A DNA stretch of 64,000 nt from Halobellus salinus (GCF_014646875.1 NZ_BMOC01000002.1:233964-297963); one strand, 5' to 3'; shown: positions 17,900 to 26,976, counted from the stretch's first letter. Notes: generated by a model not told the origin, from the letters alone. Made by a program: numbers and translations.

Positions 17900-18352
17900 G
17901 TGCGACGACTCGTGATTTTGCTGGGGCTCTGCCTCGCGGCGGCGGCACTCGTCGTGGGGTTCGGGGTGCAGTTCAACGGCACCGACGCCTACCCCGATGC
18001 GGAGGGAATCGACGCCGACTACGACGCCCACGTCGGAGAGACCGTCCACATCTGGGGGGAGGTCACCGCGGCCGAGAAGGGGTACGTCGTGGTCACCGCG
18101 GACACCCTCTCGTTACGGGTGAGCGACCCCGCCCCCGACGATGTCGCGGTCGGGGATCAGGTTCAGGTGTACGGACGGTTGGCTCCCGGCCAGCGGCTCG
18201 TAACGACCGCCTCCGACGTCCAGTCGCCCGAAGCCCTCCGGAACATGTACGCGGTCTCGATCGTCGGGATCGCGCTCGCCGCGGGGTCGTTCCTGCGACG
18301 GTGGCGTGTCGACACCGATCGGTGGGCGTTCGTGCCGCGGGAGGGCGAGTGA
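17900..18352 (+). CDS. membrane-anchored protein with OB-like extracellular domain
   Basis: About 150 residues. An N-terminal hydrophobic helix (VRRLVILLGLCLAAAALVVG) is followed by a soluble beta-rich domain (ETVHIWGEVTAAEKGYVVV, GDQVQVYGRLAPGQRLV) that looks like an OB-type barrel, then a second membrane helix near residues 122-138. GTG 17900 is preferred over GTG 17879 because TATAAG is centred 27 nt before 17900 and would lie on top of the earlier start. Its TGA overlaps the next ATG (TGATG). I do not recognise a named family. Confidence 0.75.
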   Translation: MRRLVILLGLCLAAAALVVGFGVQFNGTDAYPDAEGIDADYDAHVGETVHIWGEVTAAEKGYVVVTADTLSLRVSDPAPDDVAVGDQVQVYGRLAPGQRLVTTASDVQSPEALRNMYAVSIVGIALAAGSFLRRWRVDTDRWAFVPREGE

Positions 18353-18837
18353 TGCCGGATCTGCTCACACACGTCCTGATCGCGTACGTCTTCGGGGCTG
18401 CCGCAGTGTGGTGGGCCGACACCCCTGACCGCTACCTCCCGGTTGTACTCGTCGGCGCGGCCGCGCCGGACGCCATGAAGGCGACGGTGCTTCTGGGAGT
18501 CACCACGGGCACGGCGTTCGGGGTTCCCTACTCGTTTTGGGGACTCCACACGCTCGGCGGCGTCGCTGTCCTGAGCGGGATCGGGGCGGTCACACTCGCG
18601 GCGTCGGAGCGCCGCACCGGGTTCTGGCTTCTGGCCTGTGGCGGGGTCAGCCACCTCGTCTTGGACCTGTTCGTGCTCCGGGTCGACGGGGTCGCGCCGC
18701 CGTACCTCTTTCCGGTGTCGGGATGGCTGCCGCCCGCCGCGAACCTCTACACCAGCACGGACCTGTGGACGATCCCGGTGGCGCTGGCGCTCGCGCTGGC
18801 GGTGTTGGTGATGCGTCGCCGGGCCGCCGCCGGGTGA
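18352..18837 (+). CDS. YdjM/DUF457-type predicted membrane metal-dependent hydrolase
   Basis: A 161-residue polytopic membrane protein with about four or five segments. Conserved polar residues sit at DLLTHVLIAYV (His near the N-terminus), APDAMK, HTLGG and SHLVLDL, the pattern of the YbcI/YdjM/DUF457 family of putative membrane-bound hydrolases. The start overlaps the previous stop by one base, so the two are an operon. The activity is not established for the family. Confidence 0.72.
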   Translation: MPDLLTHVLIAYVFGAAAVWWADTPDRYLPVVLVGAAAPDAMKATVLLGVTTGTAFGVPYSFWGLHTLGGVAVLSGIGAVTLAASERRTGFWLLACGGVSHLVLDLFVLRVDGVAPPYLFPVSGWLPPAANLYTSTDLWTIPVALALALAVLVMRRRAAAG

Positions 18838-18850
18838 GACGCGCGGTGCT

Positions 18851-18934
18851 CATACTGTCGGCTATAGTCGCGTGACGTATTTCGACACCCCGGGGTGTCG
18901 AAAATCTTCACGTAGTTATAGCCGACAGTATCAC
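18851..18934. repeat. 84-bp palindromic element, copy 1 (between convergent genes)
   Basis: Perfect 15-bp outer arms ATACTGTCGGCTATA (18852-18866) and its complement (18917-18931) enclose a perfect 24-bp palindrome at 18880-18903. A second copy lies at 55045-55125, and 24 nt at 18892-18915 are identical to 55083-55106. The right end supplies the TGA stop of the minus-strand gene at 18931. It could act as a bidirectional terminator or be a miniature mobile element. Confidence 0.9.
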
Positions 18935-20283
18935 GAGGTCCCGTTGGGTGAGTCGGTGTTCCGCCCCGTGACCTCCGCCGAGAACGTGGTGGCCTCGGGA
19001 ACCGACACGACGGCGTCGGTCATCCAGCACCCCTCGTACTCGCCGCCGTCGATCTTGCGCAATCGGAACGTGTACTGGCCGGTCACGTTGCCGGTTTCGC
19101 GCGTGGTCACGTAGACCTGGGCGTCGTCGTCGCTTGACTGGACCGGGGTGTACTGGGCGCTATCGTGCGACAGCATCGGGCTGTACGTCGGATTCTCGAT
19201 GACGCGAACGAACTGGTCGAACGTCCGGATGGTCTGTCGGTTTCGTGGCGACGCGAACCGCCGGACCGTCCGGATACCGTCGTCGGTCGTATTGTTGTTG
19301 TATTTCAGGGCGTTCATCTGGATCTGGACGACGTGGAGGAACGACCGCCCGCAGGTCGGGGCCGGCCGGACGTTCCTGTCTGTTTCGGTGTCGTCGACAA
19401 GCGGTCGTCCGTCGGATTCGGACCCCGGCTCCGGCGTGGGTGTCGCCGTCCCGGTCGCGACCGCACCGCTCTCGTCGATCAGATCCCGGGACCCGCGGCG
19501 GATCTCGGCGTCGGAGAGCCCCTCGGTGTCGACCGGACCGGGAGCCGCGAACGCGCCCGCGTCGCCGTCGGTGGACACCTCGGCGGCGTACACCACGCCG
19601 CCGGTCACCGCGAGGATCACACCCACGAGCACCGCACCCACCGCGATCCCGGCGCTGCTTCGCGTTACCGCAGCGCCGGACCGCTCGTCCCCGGGTCCGA
19701 GTCCGTCCCGGCCCTCGGGCGTCGGACCGCTCCGGCGTCCAGCCGCACCGTCGGCGGCCGACGCCCCGACCACCGACGCGGTCGAGTCGTCCGACGTACC
19801 CGCGTCCGGACCCGATCCGGCGGCGGTGCCGTCGCCGTCCGCGCTCCCGCCTGCCACAGCCGCCGGTGTCGGGTCCGGTGCGTACGACGCCGACCGCGCC
19901 GGCGTGTCCAGCCACTCCTCGGCGATCGACTCCGCAGCCGCCGGCGACACCGCATACAGGAGCTGGTGTCGGAGATCCGCCGCGGTGCGGACGGAGCCGT
20001 CCGACGTACCCGCCGTGCTGTCGGGCCCGACAACGACCACGTCGGGCGGTTGACCCGTCGGTTCCGGGCGGTCAGTGTCCGCGTCGGATCCGCCGGGAGC
20101 GATGAGGATCCGGTCCCGGTCGTCGCCGTCGTCAACGGTGACGATCGGCGGGTCGACCTCGACGCCGGCCGTTCCGTCGGCGGCTGCCTCGAGCCGGCCG
20201 ACGAACGCCGCGAGCGCGTCGCGGTCCAGCCGGTCGACGGCAGCGTCGAACGTCTCAACGGGGATGGGCGCGCGGTCAGTCAC
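18931..20283 (-). CDS. single-pass membrane protein with extracellular NTF2-like domain
   Basis: A 450-residue protein starting at GTG. Residues 1-135 are a cytoplasmic acidic domain. Residues 135-205 are a low-complexity Gly/Ser/Asp linker. A membrane helix (GIAVGAVLVGVILAVTGGVVY) lies at about 210-230. An extracellular domain at about 320-440 (RRFASPRNRQTIRTFDQFV, YTFRLRKIDGGEYEGCW) looks like an NTF2-fold, DUF4864-like module. The stop codon is part of the palindromic element at 18851-18934. No function is assigned; a sensor or envelope role is possible. Confidence 0.72.
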   Translation of the reverse strand: MTDRAPIPVETFDAAVDRLDRDALAAFVGRLEAAADGTAGVEVDPPIVTVDDGDDRDRILIAPGGSDADTDRPEPTGQPPDVVVVGPDSTAGTSDGSVRTAADLRHQLLYAVSPAAAESIAEEWLDTPARSASYAPDPTPAAVAGGSADGDGTAAGSGPDAGTSDDSTASVVGASAADGAAGRRSGPTPEGRDGLGPGDERSGAAVTRSSAGIAVGAVLVGVILAVTGGVVYAAEVSTDGDAGAFAAPGPVDTEGLSDAEIRRGSRDLIDESGAVATGTATPTPEPGSESDGRPLVDDTETDRNVRPAPTCGRSFLHVVQIQMNALKYNNNTTDDGIRTVRRFASPRNRQTIRTFDQFVRVIENPTYSPMLSHDSAQYTPVQSSDDDAQVYVTTRETGNVTGQYTFRLRKIDGGEYEGCWMTDAVVSVPEATTFSAEVTGRNTDSPNGTS

Positions 20284-20527
20284 GGGGCACTACAGCCTCG
20301 ATATGGTGTGAGTGGTGTACCTACTTTCAGTTTGTGGCTGGCTCCGCCGGTCGCGCCGACTGTCGGCGACGACGGGGCGGTGAACCGCCTCGGGGTCAAG
20401 CCCCGTGGCATCCGCCTTGTTCTCTGTGAAGTCGATCCGCGTCGGTCCCGTACTACTGACGTTGGTCTCCTGCCGCCCAGCACCGTCGATGGAGGTGGCG
20501 CTCGGCGGTCCACAGCGGGAGTTCCCG

Positions 20528-20938
20528 TCAGGACTCCCGGTTGTGCCCCAGGAACGCCGGGAGCCGGAGCCGGTCGAGGTCGTCGGCGTCGAACGCGTCG
20601 AGCAACGCTGGGCGATCGATCGCGTCAGGGCGTCGGGAGTCGACCCGGTCGGCCGGCAGCTCCGGCGACGGCGCCTCAGGGGTCTCGACGAGTTCCTCCC
20701 AGGCCTCCTCGTCGGCGTCGTGGTGCGTTCGGACGTTTGCGGCCTCTCTAACGCCCTCCTCGTAAGCCAGGTCGAGGACGCTGCGTTCGTACGCGCTCGA
20801 CGCCAGATCCCGGATCCGCGACCGCTCCGTTCGGTTCGTGTGCCCGAGTTTGGCGGCGATCCCGAGGGCGTACATCCGCCTGACCGCCTCCTCGCCCGAG
20901 AGCGACTCCCAGTCGGTGTCGAAGGTACGATTGTACAT
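20528..20938 (-). CDS. small haloarchaeal protein paired with a KaiC-like ATPase
   Basis: A 136-residue helical acidic protein (LSGEEAVRRMYALGIAAKLGH, AYERSVLDLAYEEGVREAA) with a disordered Pro/Glu linker and a C-terminal segment LDAFDADDLDRLRLPAFLGHN. It starts 1 nt after the stop of the KaiC-like gene and is almost certainly co-transcribed with it. I do not recognise a named family. The pairing suggests a partner or effector of the ATPase. Confidence 0.7.
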   Translation of the reverse strand: MYNRTFDTDWESLSGEEAVRRMYALGIAAKLGHTNRTERSRIRDLASSAYERSVLDLAYEEGVREAANVRTHHDADEEAWEELVETPEAPSPELPADRVDSRRPDAIDRPALLDAFDADDLDRLRLPAFLGHNRES

Positions 20939-20939
20939 C

Positions 20940-21644
20940 TCAAAAGTCCACGCGTTTGGTCGGGTCGATCACCAGCCCCTCGTCGGTGAACCGGAGGGAC
21001 CGGATGTCGGAGTCGATGTCGGTGCCGCGCATCTTCACGACCTGGATCCCCCGGGTCATGCCGGTGGCCTCCAGGTAGTTGTGGAAAAAAACGACGCCGT
21101 GGGCCAGAAAATGCTCGTCGGAGTAGGCGCTGGGGTCTGTCATCTCCGATATCAGAAGGGTAGTGGCATCACACCCTTTCAACGCGGTGAGAAACCGGGT
21201 CATCTCTGTGTCGCCCTCAGTGAAAAACAGCTCCAGAAGCATCGTTGAGTCGATCACCAGCCGTTCGATGCCGCGGGCGTTGACGAACGCGACGAGCTTC
21301 TCCGACAGCGCTCCCACGCTCGAAGGGCCGCCGCTCCCCGACGACTGGCTCAGCAGGCGTCCAGCCCGCTTGCTCGTCAGGTTCACGAACCGGAACTGCT
21401 CGGAGGTGGTGAGCGTCTCGAACCCGAACTCGTAGCTGGCCATGTCCTCGACGAGTTCCTCGCGGGACTCGTGCATCGTGACGTACAGGCAGTTCTCCCC
21501 GTTTCTGAGCCCCTCGGAGATGAACTGCGCGGTAAACGTGGTCTTGCCGCTCCCTGGGGGCCCCGACAGGACGTACAGCCGCTCCGGAAGGAATCCGCCT
21601 TGGACCAAGTGGTCGAAGCCGCTGACACCGCTCGGTATCCGCAT
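20940..21644 (-). CDS. KaiC-like RecA-superfamily ATPase
   Basis: A 234-residue single-domain KaiC/RadA-like ATPase. It has MRIPSGVSGFDHLVQGGF at the start, Walker A GPPGSGKTT at 28-36 and Walker B IERLVIDSTMLLEL near 135. Haloarchaea have many such single-domain paralogues, often tied to signalling or motility. I chose ATG 21644 because TTATTTG is centred about 27 nt upstream; an in-frame start at 21698 would precede that promoter. It lacks the second KaiC domain and any output domain, so the role is unknown. Confidence 0.82.
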   Translation of the reverse strand: MRIPSGVSGFDHLVQGGFLPERLYVLSGPPGSGKTTFTAQFISEGLRNGENCLYVTMHESREELVEDMASYEFGFETLTTSEQFRFVNLTSKRAGRLLSQSSGSGGPSSVGALSEKLVAFVNARGIERLVIDSTMLLELFFTEGDTEMTRFLTALKGCDATTLLISEMTDPSAYSDEHFLAHGVVFFHNYLEATGMTRGIQVVKMRGTDIDSDIRSLRFTDEGLVIDPTKRVDF

Positions 21645-21780
21645 ACCCAGGTCCTCAGTATCCCCACAAATAACGGTTCCGGGGAGATTCTCACACAACG
21701 AAACGCCGGGCGAGCGCGGTCACGACAACCGGAACAGGGGTCGCCAGAAGTCTAAAGCGCGTCGCGTCCCCCAACCCGAT

Positions 21781-22863
21781 ATGGGAGACTCAGACGACTC
21801 CGTCCAGCCCCCGACGCCTGGGCCGGGTGATCCGATCAACGTCGGTGTCGTCGGTGCGGGCGCGGCGGGCACCGCCGCGGCGTACGCCCTCCGCGACGCC
21901 GACGCGACGGTCACGATACTCGAGAAGAGCGGCGGCGTCTGCGGGCGGGCGGCGACCCGCCGGAACGAGGGCTGCCGATACGACCACGGCGCCAACTACC
22001 TCAAAGACGCCGACGAGTGGACCACGTCGCTGATCCGGGGGCTTGACACCGACGGGCTGGTCGACATCGACAAGCCAGTGTGGACGTTCGACGCCGACGG
22101 CGAGGTCGCCGAGGGCCACGGCAACGACGGGAACAAGTGGACCTGGCGCGCGGGGATCACCCAACTGGCGAAGCGGCTGCTCGCGCGGACCGACGCCACA
22201 GTCCACAGCCGGACCCGGGTGGAATCGATCGAACGGACGGGAGCGGCCTGGCGCCTCACCGACACCGAGGGTGCCGACCACGGGCCGTTCGATTCGCTGC
22301 TCCTGACACCGCCGGCGCCGCAGACCGCCGACCTCCTCGAGGCGACGGCGTGGGACGACGACCGGGTGGAACCGCTCGTCGATGCCGTCGACGCTGTTCC
22401 GTACCGGACGATCCGGACACTGGTGCTTCATTACCCGTTCCGGGAGTCGTACCCGTGGTACGGCCTCGTGAACACCGACAGGGGACACGCCGTCGGGTGG
22501 CTCTCCCGCGAGGAGTGCAAGCCCGGCCACGTCCCCGACGGCGAGAGCCTGCTTGTCGTCCAGATGAGCCCGACGTGGTCGGACGCCCACTACGACGACC
22601 CGGTCGACGACGCCGCCGCCGCTGCGGCCGGCCACGCGGCGTCGCTGTTGGGCGACGATCGGTACAGGGACCCCGACTGGGTCGACGACCAGGGGTGGCG
22701 GTACGCGCTGCCCGACGAGGCTGCCGCAACCGAGCCGGTGCGGGCCGTCGAACCCGCCGGGCTCTACGCCGCCGGCGACTGGGTGGCCGGCGAGGGCCGG
22801 GTGACAGCGGCGCTCCGGAGCGGCCACGCGGCCGGCGAGCGAATCCGGGCGGACCGAGCGTAG
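21781..22863 (+). CDS. NAD(P)/FAD-dependent amine oxidase-like flavoprotein (renalase-like)
   Basis: A 360-residue flavoprotein. The dinucleotide-binding motif VGVVGAGAAGTAAAYAL is at about 21-37, followed by EKSGGVCGRAATRR and the substrate-side YDHGANYLK. The C-terminal FAD motif is GLYAAGDWVAGEGRVTAAL. This order is that of the renalase/FAD-dependent amine oxidase group. TATA-like TCTAAAG lies about 28 nt before the ATG. It is divergent from the KaiC-like gene. The substrate is unknown. Confidence 0.82.
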   Translation: MGDSDDSVQPPTPGPGDPINVGVVGAGAAGTAAAYALRDADATVTILEKSGGVCGRAATRRNEGCRYDHGANYLKDADEWTTSLIRGLDTDGLVDIDKPVWTFDADGEVAEGHGNDGNKWTWRAGITQLAKRLLARTDATVHSRTRVESIERTGAAWRLTDTEGADHGPFDSLLLTPPAPQTADLLEATAWDDDRVEPLVDAVDAVPYRTIRTLVLHYPFRESYPWYGLVNTDRGHAVGWLSREECKPGHVPDGESLLVVQMSPTWSDAHYDDPVDDAAAAAAGHAASLLGDDRYRDPDWVDDQGWRYALPDEAAATEPVRAVEPAGLYAAGDWVAGEGRVTAALRSGHAAGERIRADRA

Positions 22864-22966
22864 CGGGTTGCGGTCGCCCCGGTCGCCCGACCGGAGCGTG
22901 ACTCCCGCGACATCACAACACACCCCGGTAGACAAGCTTTAGCGCCGTGCCCGATAATCATACACT

Positions 22967-23746
22967 GTGTCGCTCACCGCCAGGATCGACCCGCACGTTC
23001 ACTCGGAGGCCTCCTACGACGGATCAGACCCTTCGGAACTCATCCTAGAGCAGGCCGCAGACATCGGGCTCGACGCGGTCGTGATCACCGATCACGACGT
23101 GATCCACGAATCCGTCCGTGCGGCCGCGCTGGCGCCGAAGTACGGGCTCGTGGGGATCCCCGGCGTTGAGGTGTCGACCGCAGACGGCCACCTGCTGGCG
23201 ATCGGCGTCGCTGAGATGCCGCCGCGCCGTGAACCGATGGCCGAAACCGCCGCGTGGGTTCAAGATCGTGGCGGGGTCGCCATCGTACCCCACCCGTTCC
23301 AGCGCAGCCGCCACGGCGTTCGGAAGCGCCGGCTCCGCGGCGTCGACCCCGACGCGATCGAGGTGTACAACTCCTGGGCGTTCACCGGGTGGAAAAACCG
23401 CCGAGCGCGGCGGTACGCGACGGCGTACGGCTACCCTGGCGTCGCGGGCAGCGACGCCCACAAGGTGGGGTACGTCGGCCGCGCGTACACCGAGATCGAC
23501 ATCGACAGTGTCACCCGCGCGGACCTGACGAGCGAGGGACTCCTCAACGCTGTCCGCGACGGCGCACCCCGGGTCGAGGGTCGGCGGACGCCGATCCCGA
23601 TCTCCGCCCGACACTACGGGTGGGCGGGCGCCCGGAGGAGTCGGTATTACGCCAAACACGGCGCAACCAGAAGCGGCGCCCTCGCGAAGACCGGCATCGT
23701 CGGAGTCGCGCGGACGCTCTCTCAGATCTCGCCGCTCTCGTGGTAG
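22967..23746 (+). CDS. PHP-domain metal-dependent phosphoesterase
   Basis: A 259-residue PHP protein starting at GTG, with TATA-like CTTTAG centred about 28 nt upstream. Metal ligands are visible in DPHVHSEASYDG (His10, His12), TDHD, GVEVS, VPHPF and the final SDAHK. The fold hydrolyses phosphoesters; relatives include histidinol phosphatase and the 5'-3' RNase AM/YciV group. The C-terminal 60 residues are basic (RHYGWAGARRSRYYAKHG), unusual in this acidic proteome, and could bind nucleic acid. The substrate is unknown. Confidence 0.82.
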   Translation: MSLTARIDPHVHSEASYDGSDPSELILEQAADIGLDAVVITDHDVIHESVRAAALAPKYGLVGIPGVEVSTADGHLLAIGVAEMPPRREPMAETAAWVQDRGGVAIVPHPFQRSRHGVRKRRLRGVDPDAIEVYNSWAFTGWKNRRARRYATAYGYPGVAGSDAHKVGYVGRAYTEIDIDSVTRADLTSEGLLNAVRDGAPRVEGRRTPIPISARHYGWAGARRSRYYAKHGATRSGALAKTGIVGVARTLSQISPLSW

Positions 23747-23786
23747 GCGCGGCCGGCAGTCGGACACGCCGGTTGGGGAGTCGACC

Positions 23787-24833
23787 TCACTCCGTGCCGG
23801 CGCTCACCAGTTCGTCGTACCGCGCGCCGGTCTGTTTCAGCGTCTCCGTGGAGTAGAGCCGCTCGTGGGGGAACGGCAGGTGTTCGGCCGCGAGCTCGTC
23901 GATCTTTCCGTCGACCGCGTCGGCTTCCCGACCGTGGATCATGGTGAAGAGGTTGTACCCCCACTCCTGGTCGGGGCGGCGCGGGCGGTGGTAACACAGC
24001 GTGACGTACGGGAGTTCGCCGACCGCCTCCCCGCGGGCGTCGAGTTCGCCGTCGGGAACGTCCCAGACAACCATGCAGTTGGCGTCGAACCCGGTGACGA
24101 CGTGATTGACAACACACCCGATCCGTTTGATACACCCGTCGGCACGCAGCCGATCGACCGCCGCCACAACCTCGTCGACGTCGGCATCGATCGCCGCGGC
24201 GATGTCACGGTACGGCGTCGCAGAGAGGGGAAAGCCGTCCTGGATCTCGACCAGCAACCCGGCGTCGAGGTCGGAAAGCCCCGCGACCGCGTCCTCGGAG
24301 ATCCGCGTCGCCGACGCGTCGGTCGCGGCCACGCTCTCGCGAGCGAACGCGTCATCGTTAACGACCGGGAACTCGAGGTCGATGTAGTAATCGGTGAGCA
24401 TCGGGAGGTTCAGCACGTCACACCCGGTTTTGGCCTCGATCTCCGCGAGGATCGCGTCGCGCTTCTCCCGGGACGCGGCGGTGACGACGAACCACATGTT
24501 CCACTCGTGGTCGCGCCGGTAGTTGTGGTTCACTTGGCGGTAGCCGTTGATGACCGCCGCAACCTCGTCGAACCGGGCCTCGGAGGCCGACACCGCAGCC
24601 AGCGTGGAACTCCCGATCACCGGGGGGTTGAGAACCGCGCCGAACCGCCGGAAGACTCCGCGTTTCCGGAGGCGCCGAACCCGTTCCAGCGCCTCTAACT
24701 CGTCGATCCCGAGTTCGTCGCCGATAACGCGGAACGGCTGTTCGACCACCGGGAATCCGCTCTGATACTCGTCGACTAACGCGGCGTCGGCTGCGTCGAG
24801 GTCGGCGCGCCAGTCGTCGTCCAACGCACTCAT
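23787..24833 (-). CDS. ahbA/ahbB: siroheme decarboxylase, AhbA-AhbB fusion (Lrp/AsnC-like)
   Basis: A 348-residue protein of two homologous halves, each a winged helix plus AsnC-like domain: DAALVDEYQSGFPVVEQPF with MWFVVTA, and DAGLLVEIQDGFPLSATPYRDIA with EWGYNLFTMIHG. AhbA and AhbB together decarboxylate siroheme to didecarboxysiroheme in the alternative haem pathway of archaea and sulfate reducers. In many organisms they are separate genes. I favour ATG 24833 over 24842 because the upstream AAATAGG element would place the transcript start near 24839. Confidence 0.85.
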   Translation of the reverse strand: MSALDDDWRADLDAADAALVDEYQSGFPVVEQPFRVIGDELGIDELEALERVRRLRKRGVFRRFGAVLNPPVIGSSTLAAVSASEARFDEVAAVINGYRQVNHNYRRDHEWNMWFVVTAASREKRDAILAEIEAKTGCDVLNLPMLTDYYIDLEFPVVNDDAFARESVAATDASATRISEDAVAGLSDLDAGLLVEIQDGFPLSATPYRDIAAAIDADVDEVVAAVDRLRADGCIKRIGCVVNHVVTGFDANCMVVWDVPDGELDARGEAVGELPYVTLCYHRPRRPDQEWGYNLFTMIHGREADAVDGKIDELAAEHLPFPHERLYSTETLKQTGARYDELVSAGTE

Positions 24834-24959
24834 TGGATGCATATCGAACCGGACGAACCTACCTATTTCGGCTGTGGTGCGGTGGGAGGCGAGCCAGCGA
24901 ATCCAGCGTCGCGGGAGCCGAGCGGTCCATTTTTGATGCTCGGGGCGTAACTGAAACGT

Positions 24960-26033
24960 ATGGCACAAGCGCCGGAGCCCGTCGAATTCGGGGAGTGGCC
25001 GTTGAAACGACTGATGACCGAGGTCGTCGGTTCAGGGGTCAAATCCGCCGAGGACCTGACCCGAGAGCAGGCGACCGACGCGATGCAGCGGATCCTGGCG
25101 GGCGAACCCGACCACACCACTCTGGGGGCGTTCTGGATCGCGAACCGGTGGAAGCACAACGTCGCCGCGGAACTGGCCGGGTACACCGACGTGATCACCG
25201 ACGACGTCGTCTACGCCGAACCCGACGCCGACCCGGTCGACTGCGGCGCAAACTACGACGGAAAGGGCGACACCGCGATCCTCGGCGCGGCCGCGGGGGT
25301 TGTCGCCGCCGGCGCGGGCACGCCCGTGGTCGCCCACTCCGGTGACCGGGTGCCGACACAGAAGCAGGACGCGTACAAACACGTCCTCGACGACCTCGGG
25401 ATCCGAACCGAGATCGACCCCGAAGAAAGCGCTGCGATGGTCGACGAGACCGGGTTCGGCTTCTACTACCAGCCGGCGTTTGCGCCGCACGTCGACGGCC
25501 TCCACGGCCGTCGCGACCAGGTGGGCGTACGGACGTTCCTCAACACGGTCGAGACGATCCTCAACCCCGCGCGGGCGAACGTGCACCTCGGCTCCTTCTA
25601 CCACCTCGCGTTCGCGAAGAAGATCACTGACACGTTCGACCTGATGGCGTCGCAAAGCCCCGACCGCGTCGTCATGTTCCAGGGAATGGAGGGGTACGAC
25701 GACATCCGGCCCGGGTACACGAAGGTCGGCGAGTGGACCGACGGCGAGTTCACCGACTACGAGATCGAGACCCCCGAGTACGGCATGGACTTCGAGTACG
25801 AGGATCTCGAAGTCAATCCCGACGACGTTGCGGGCGACTCCGCGCAGTTGACCGAGGAGATCCTGGCGGGCGACCGCGAGGACCATTTCGCGGACGCGGT
25901 CGCGCTCAACGCCGCGTTCCGGATCTACGCCCGCCACGACGCCGAGACGCTCGATGACGGGCTCGAACGCGCGCGAGAGAGCATCGACTCCGGCGCCGCA
26001 GAGGCCGTTCTCGAGGACCTGCAGGCGTTTTGA
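24960..26033 (+). CDS. TrpD2-like protein, anthranilate phosphoribosyltransferase homologue
   Basis: A 357-residue protein of the nucleoside phosphorylase/phosphoribosyltransferase class II fold. It has the phosphoribosyl-loop-like GANYDGKGDTAILGAAAG and HSGDRVPTQKQDAYKHVLDDLG. It belongs to the TrpD2 branch, whose characterised bacterial member (YbiB) binds nucleic acid and does not make tryptophan. No trp genes adjoin it. A T-rich element lies about 27 nt before the ATG. It is divergent from the siroheme decarboxylase. The cellular role is unknown. Confidence 0.82.
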   Translation: MAQAPEPVEFGEWPLKRLMTEVVGSGVKSAEDLTREQATDAMQRILAGEPDHTTLGAFWIANRWKHNVAAELAGYTDVITDDVVYAEPDADPVDCGANYDGKGDTAILGAAAGVVAAGAGTPVVAHSGDRVPTQKQDAYKHVLDDLGIRTEIDPEESAAMVDETGFGFYYQPAFAPHVDGLHGRRDQVGVRTFLNTVETILNPARANVHLGSFYHLAFAKKITDTFDLMASQSPDRVVMFQGMEGYDDIRPGYTKVGEWTDGEFTDYEIETPEYGMDFEYEDLEVNPDDVAGDSAQLTEEILAGDREDHFADAVALNAAFRIYARHDAETLDDGLERARESIDSGAAEAVLEDLQAF

Positions 26034-26154
26034 GCGGGGACGTTCGCCGCCGCCCGGACGCTGCTGTCGGGGCGACACGGTGTGAGGCGTCTGCCCCGAC
26101 ACCGCAGTCGAGTGACCCGCCACGTTCAACACCGTACTCCCACTACCGTGAGTG

Positions 26155-26976
26155 ATGAGTGTTCGCGGCGTGATCTTCGATGTGGACGGGACCCTCGTCC
26201 GGGGTGAGGAGCCACTCCCGGGTGCGGCCGCCGGCCTCGCGGCGGCCAACAACGCGGGACTCCGGCGACTGTTCGTCTCGAACAACCCCACCAAACCCCC
26301 CGAGGACTACGAGCAACGGCTCGGGCGGGCGGGGTTCGACGTCGACACCGAGGAGGTGATCACCGCGGGCAGTGTCTCCGCCCGCTACCTCTCGGAACAC
26401 CACGCCGACGACCGAGTGGCCGTCGTCGGCGAGCGGGGGTTCGTCGATCTGCTCCGGGAGGTCGGGTTGTCGGTCGCTGCCGTCGACGCCGACAACGCGA
26501 ACCGAGTCGCGGGCGCGGCGGACCCCCCCGATCCCGATGTGTTCGTGGCGTCGATCGACAGGGAGTTCCACTACCGGACGCTCAGCCGATGCCTTCGGCT
26601 GCTCGACGACCCCACGGTTACGTTCCTCGGGACGGATCCCGATGTCGTTATCCCGGCACCGGAGGGCAACCTCCCGGGTTCGGGCGCCGTGATCGACGCG
26701 ATCGCGAACGTCGTCGGCCGCGACCCGGCGGCGATTCTGGGCAAACCCAGCCGGATCACGCGGGACGCCGCGCTCGACCGACTCGGGCTGGCTCCCGACG
26801 AGGTTCTCGTCGTCGGCGACCGGCTCGACACCGACATCGCGCTGGCCGACGGGTCGGGAATGCGGACCGCCCTGGTCCTGACTGGCGTGACCGACGACGC
26901 CGACCTCGACGCGTCGCCGATCAGGCCGGACCACGTCCTCGACTCGCTTGCCTCGCTGGAAACGCTTCTCTCGTAG
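26155..26976 (+). CDS. HAD-superfamily IIA (NagD-like) sugar phosphatase
   Basis: A 273-residue HAD phosphatase. Motif I is IFDVDGTLVRG (Asp9 and Asp11), motif II LFVSNNPTKPPEDY, motif III Lys in ILGKPSRI and motif IV VVGDRLDTDIALADGSGM. The cap between motifs II and III is the IIA type seen in NagD and 4-nitrophenylphosphatases. ATG 26155 is preferred to the GTG three bases upstream. A close paralogue lies at 62823-63611. It probably dephosphorylates sugar phosphates or nucleotides. Confidence 0.85.
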   Translation: MSVRGVIFDVDGTLVRGEEPLPGAAAGLAAANNAGLRRLFVSNNPTKPPEDYEQRLGRAGFDVDTEEVITAGSVSARYLSEHHADDRVAVVGERGFVDLLREVGLSVAAVDADNANRVAGAADPPDPDVFVASIDREFHYRTLSRCLRLLDDPTVTFLGTDPDVVIPAPEGNLPGSGAVIDAIANVVGRDPAAILGKPSRITRDAALDRLGLAPDEVLVVGDRLDTDIALADGSGMRTALVLTGVTDDADLDASPIRPDHVLDSLASLETLLS

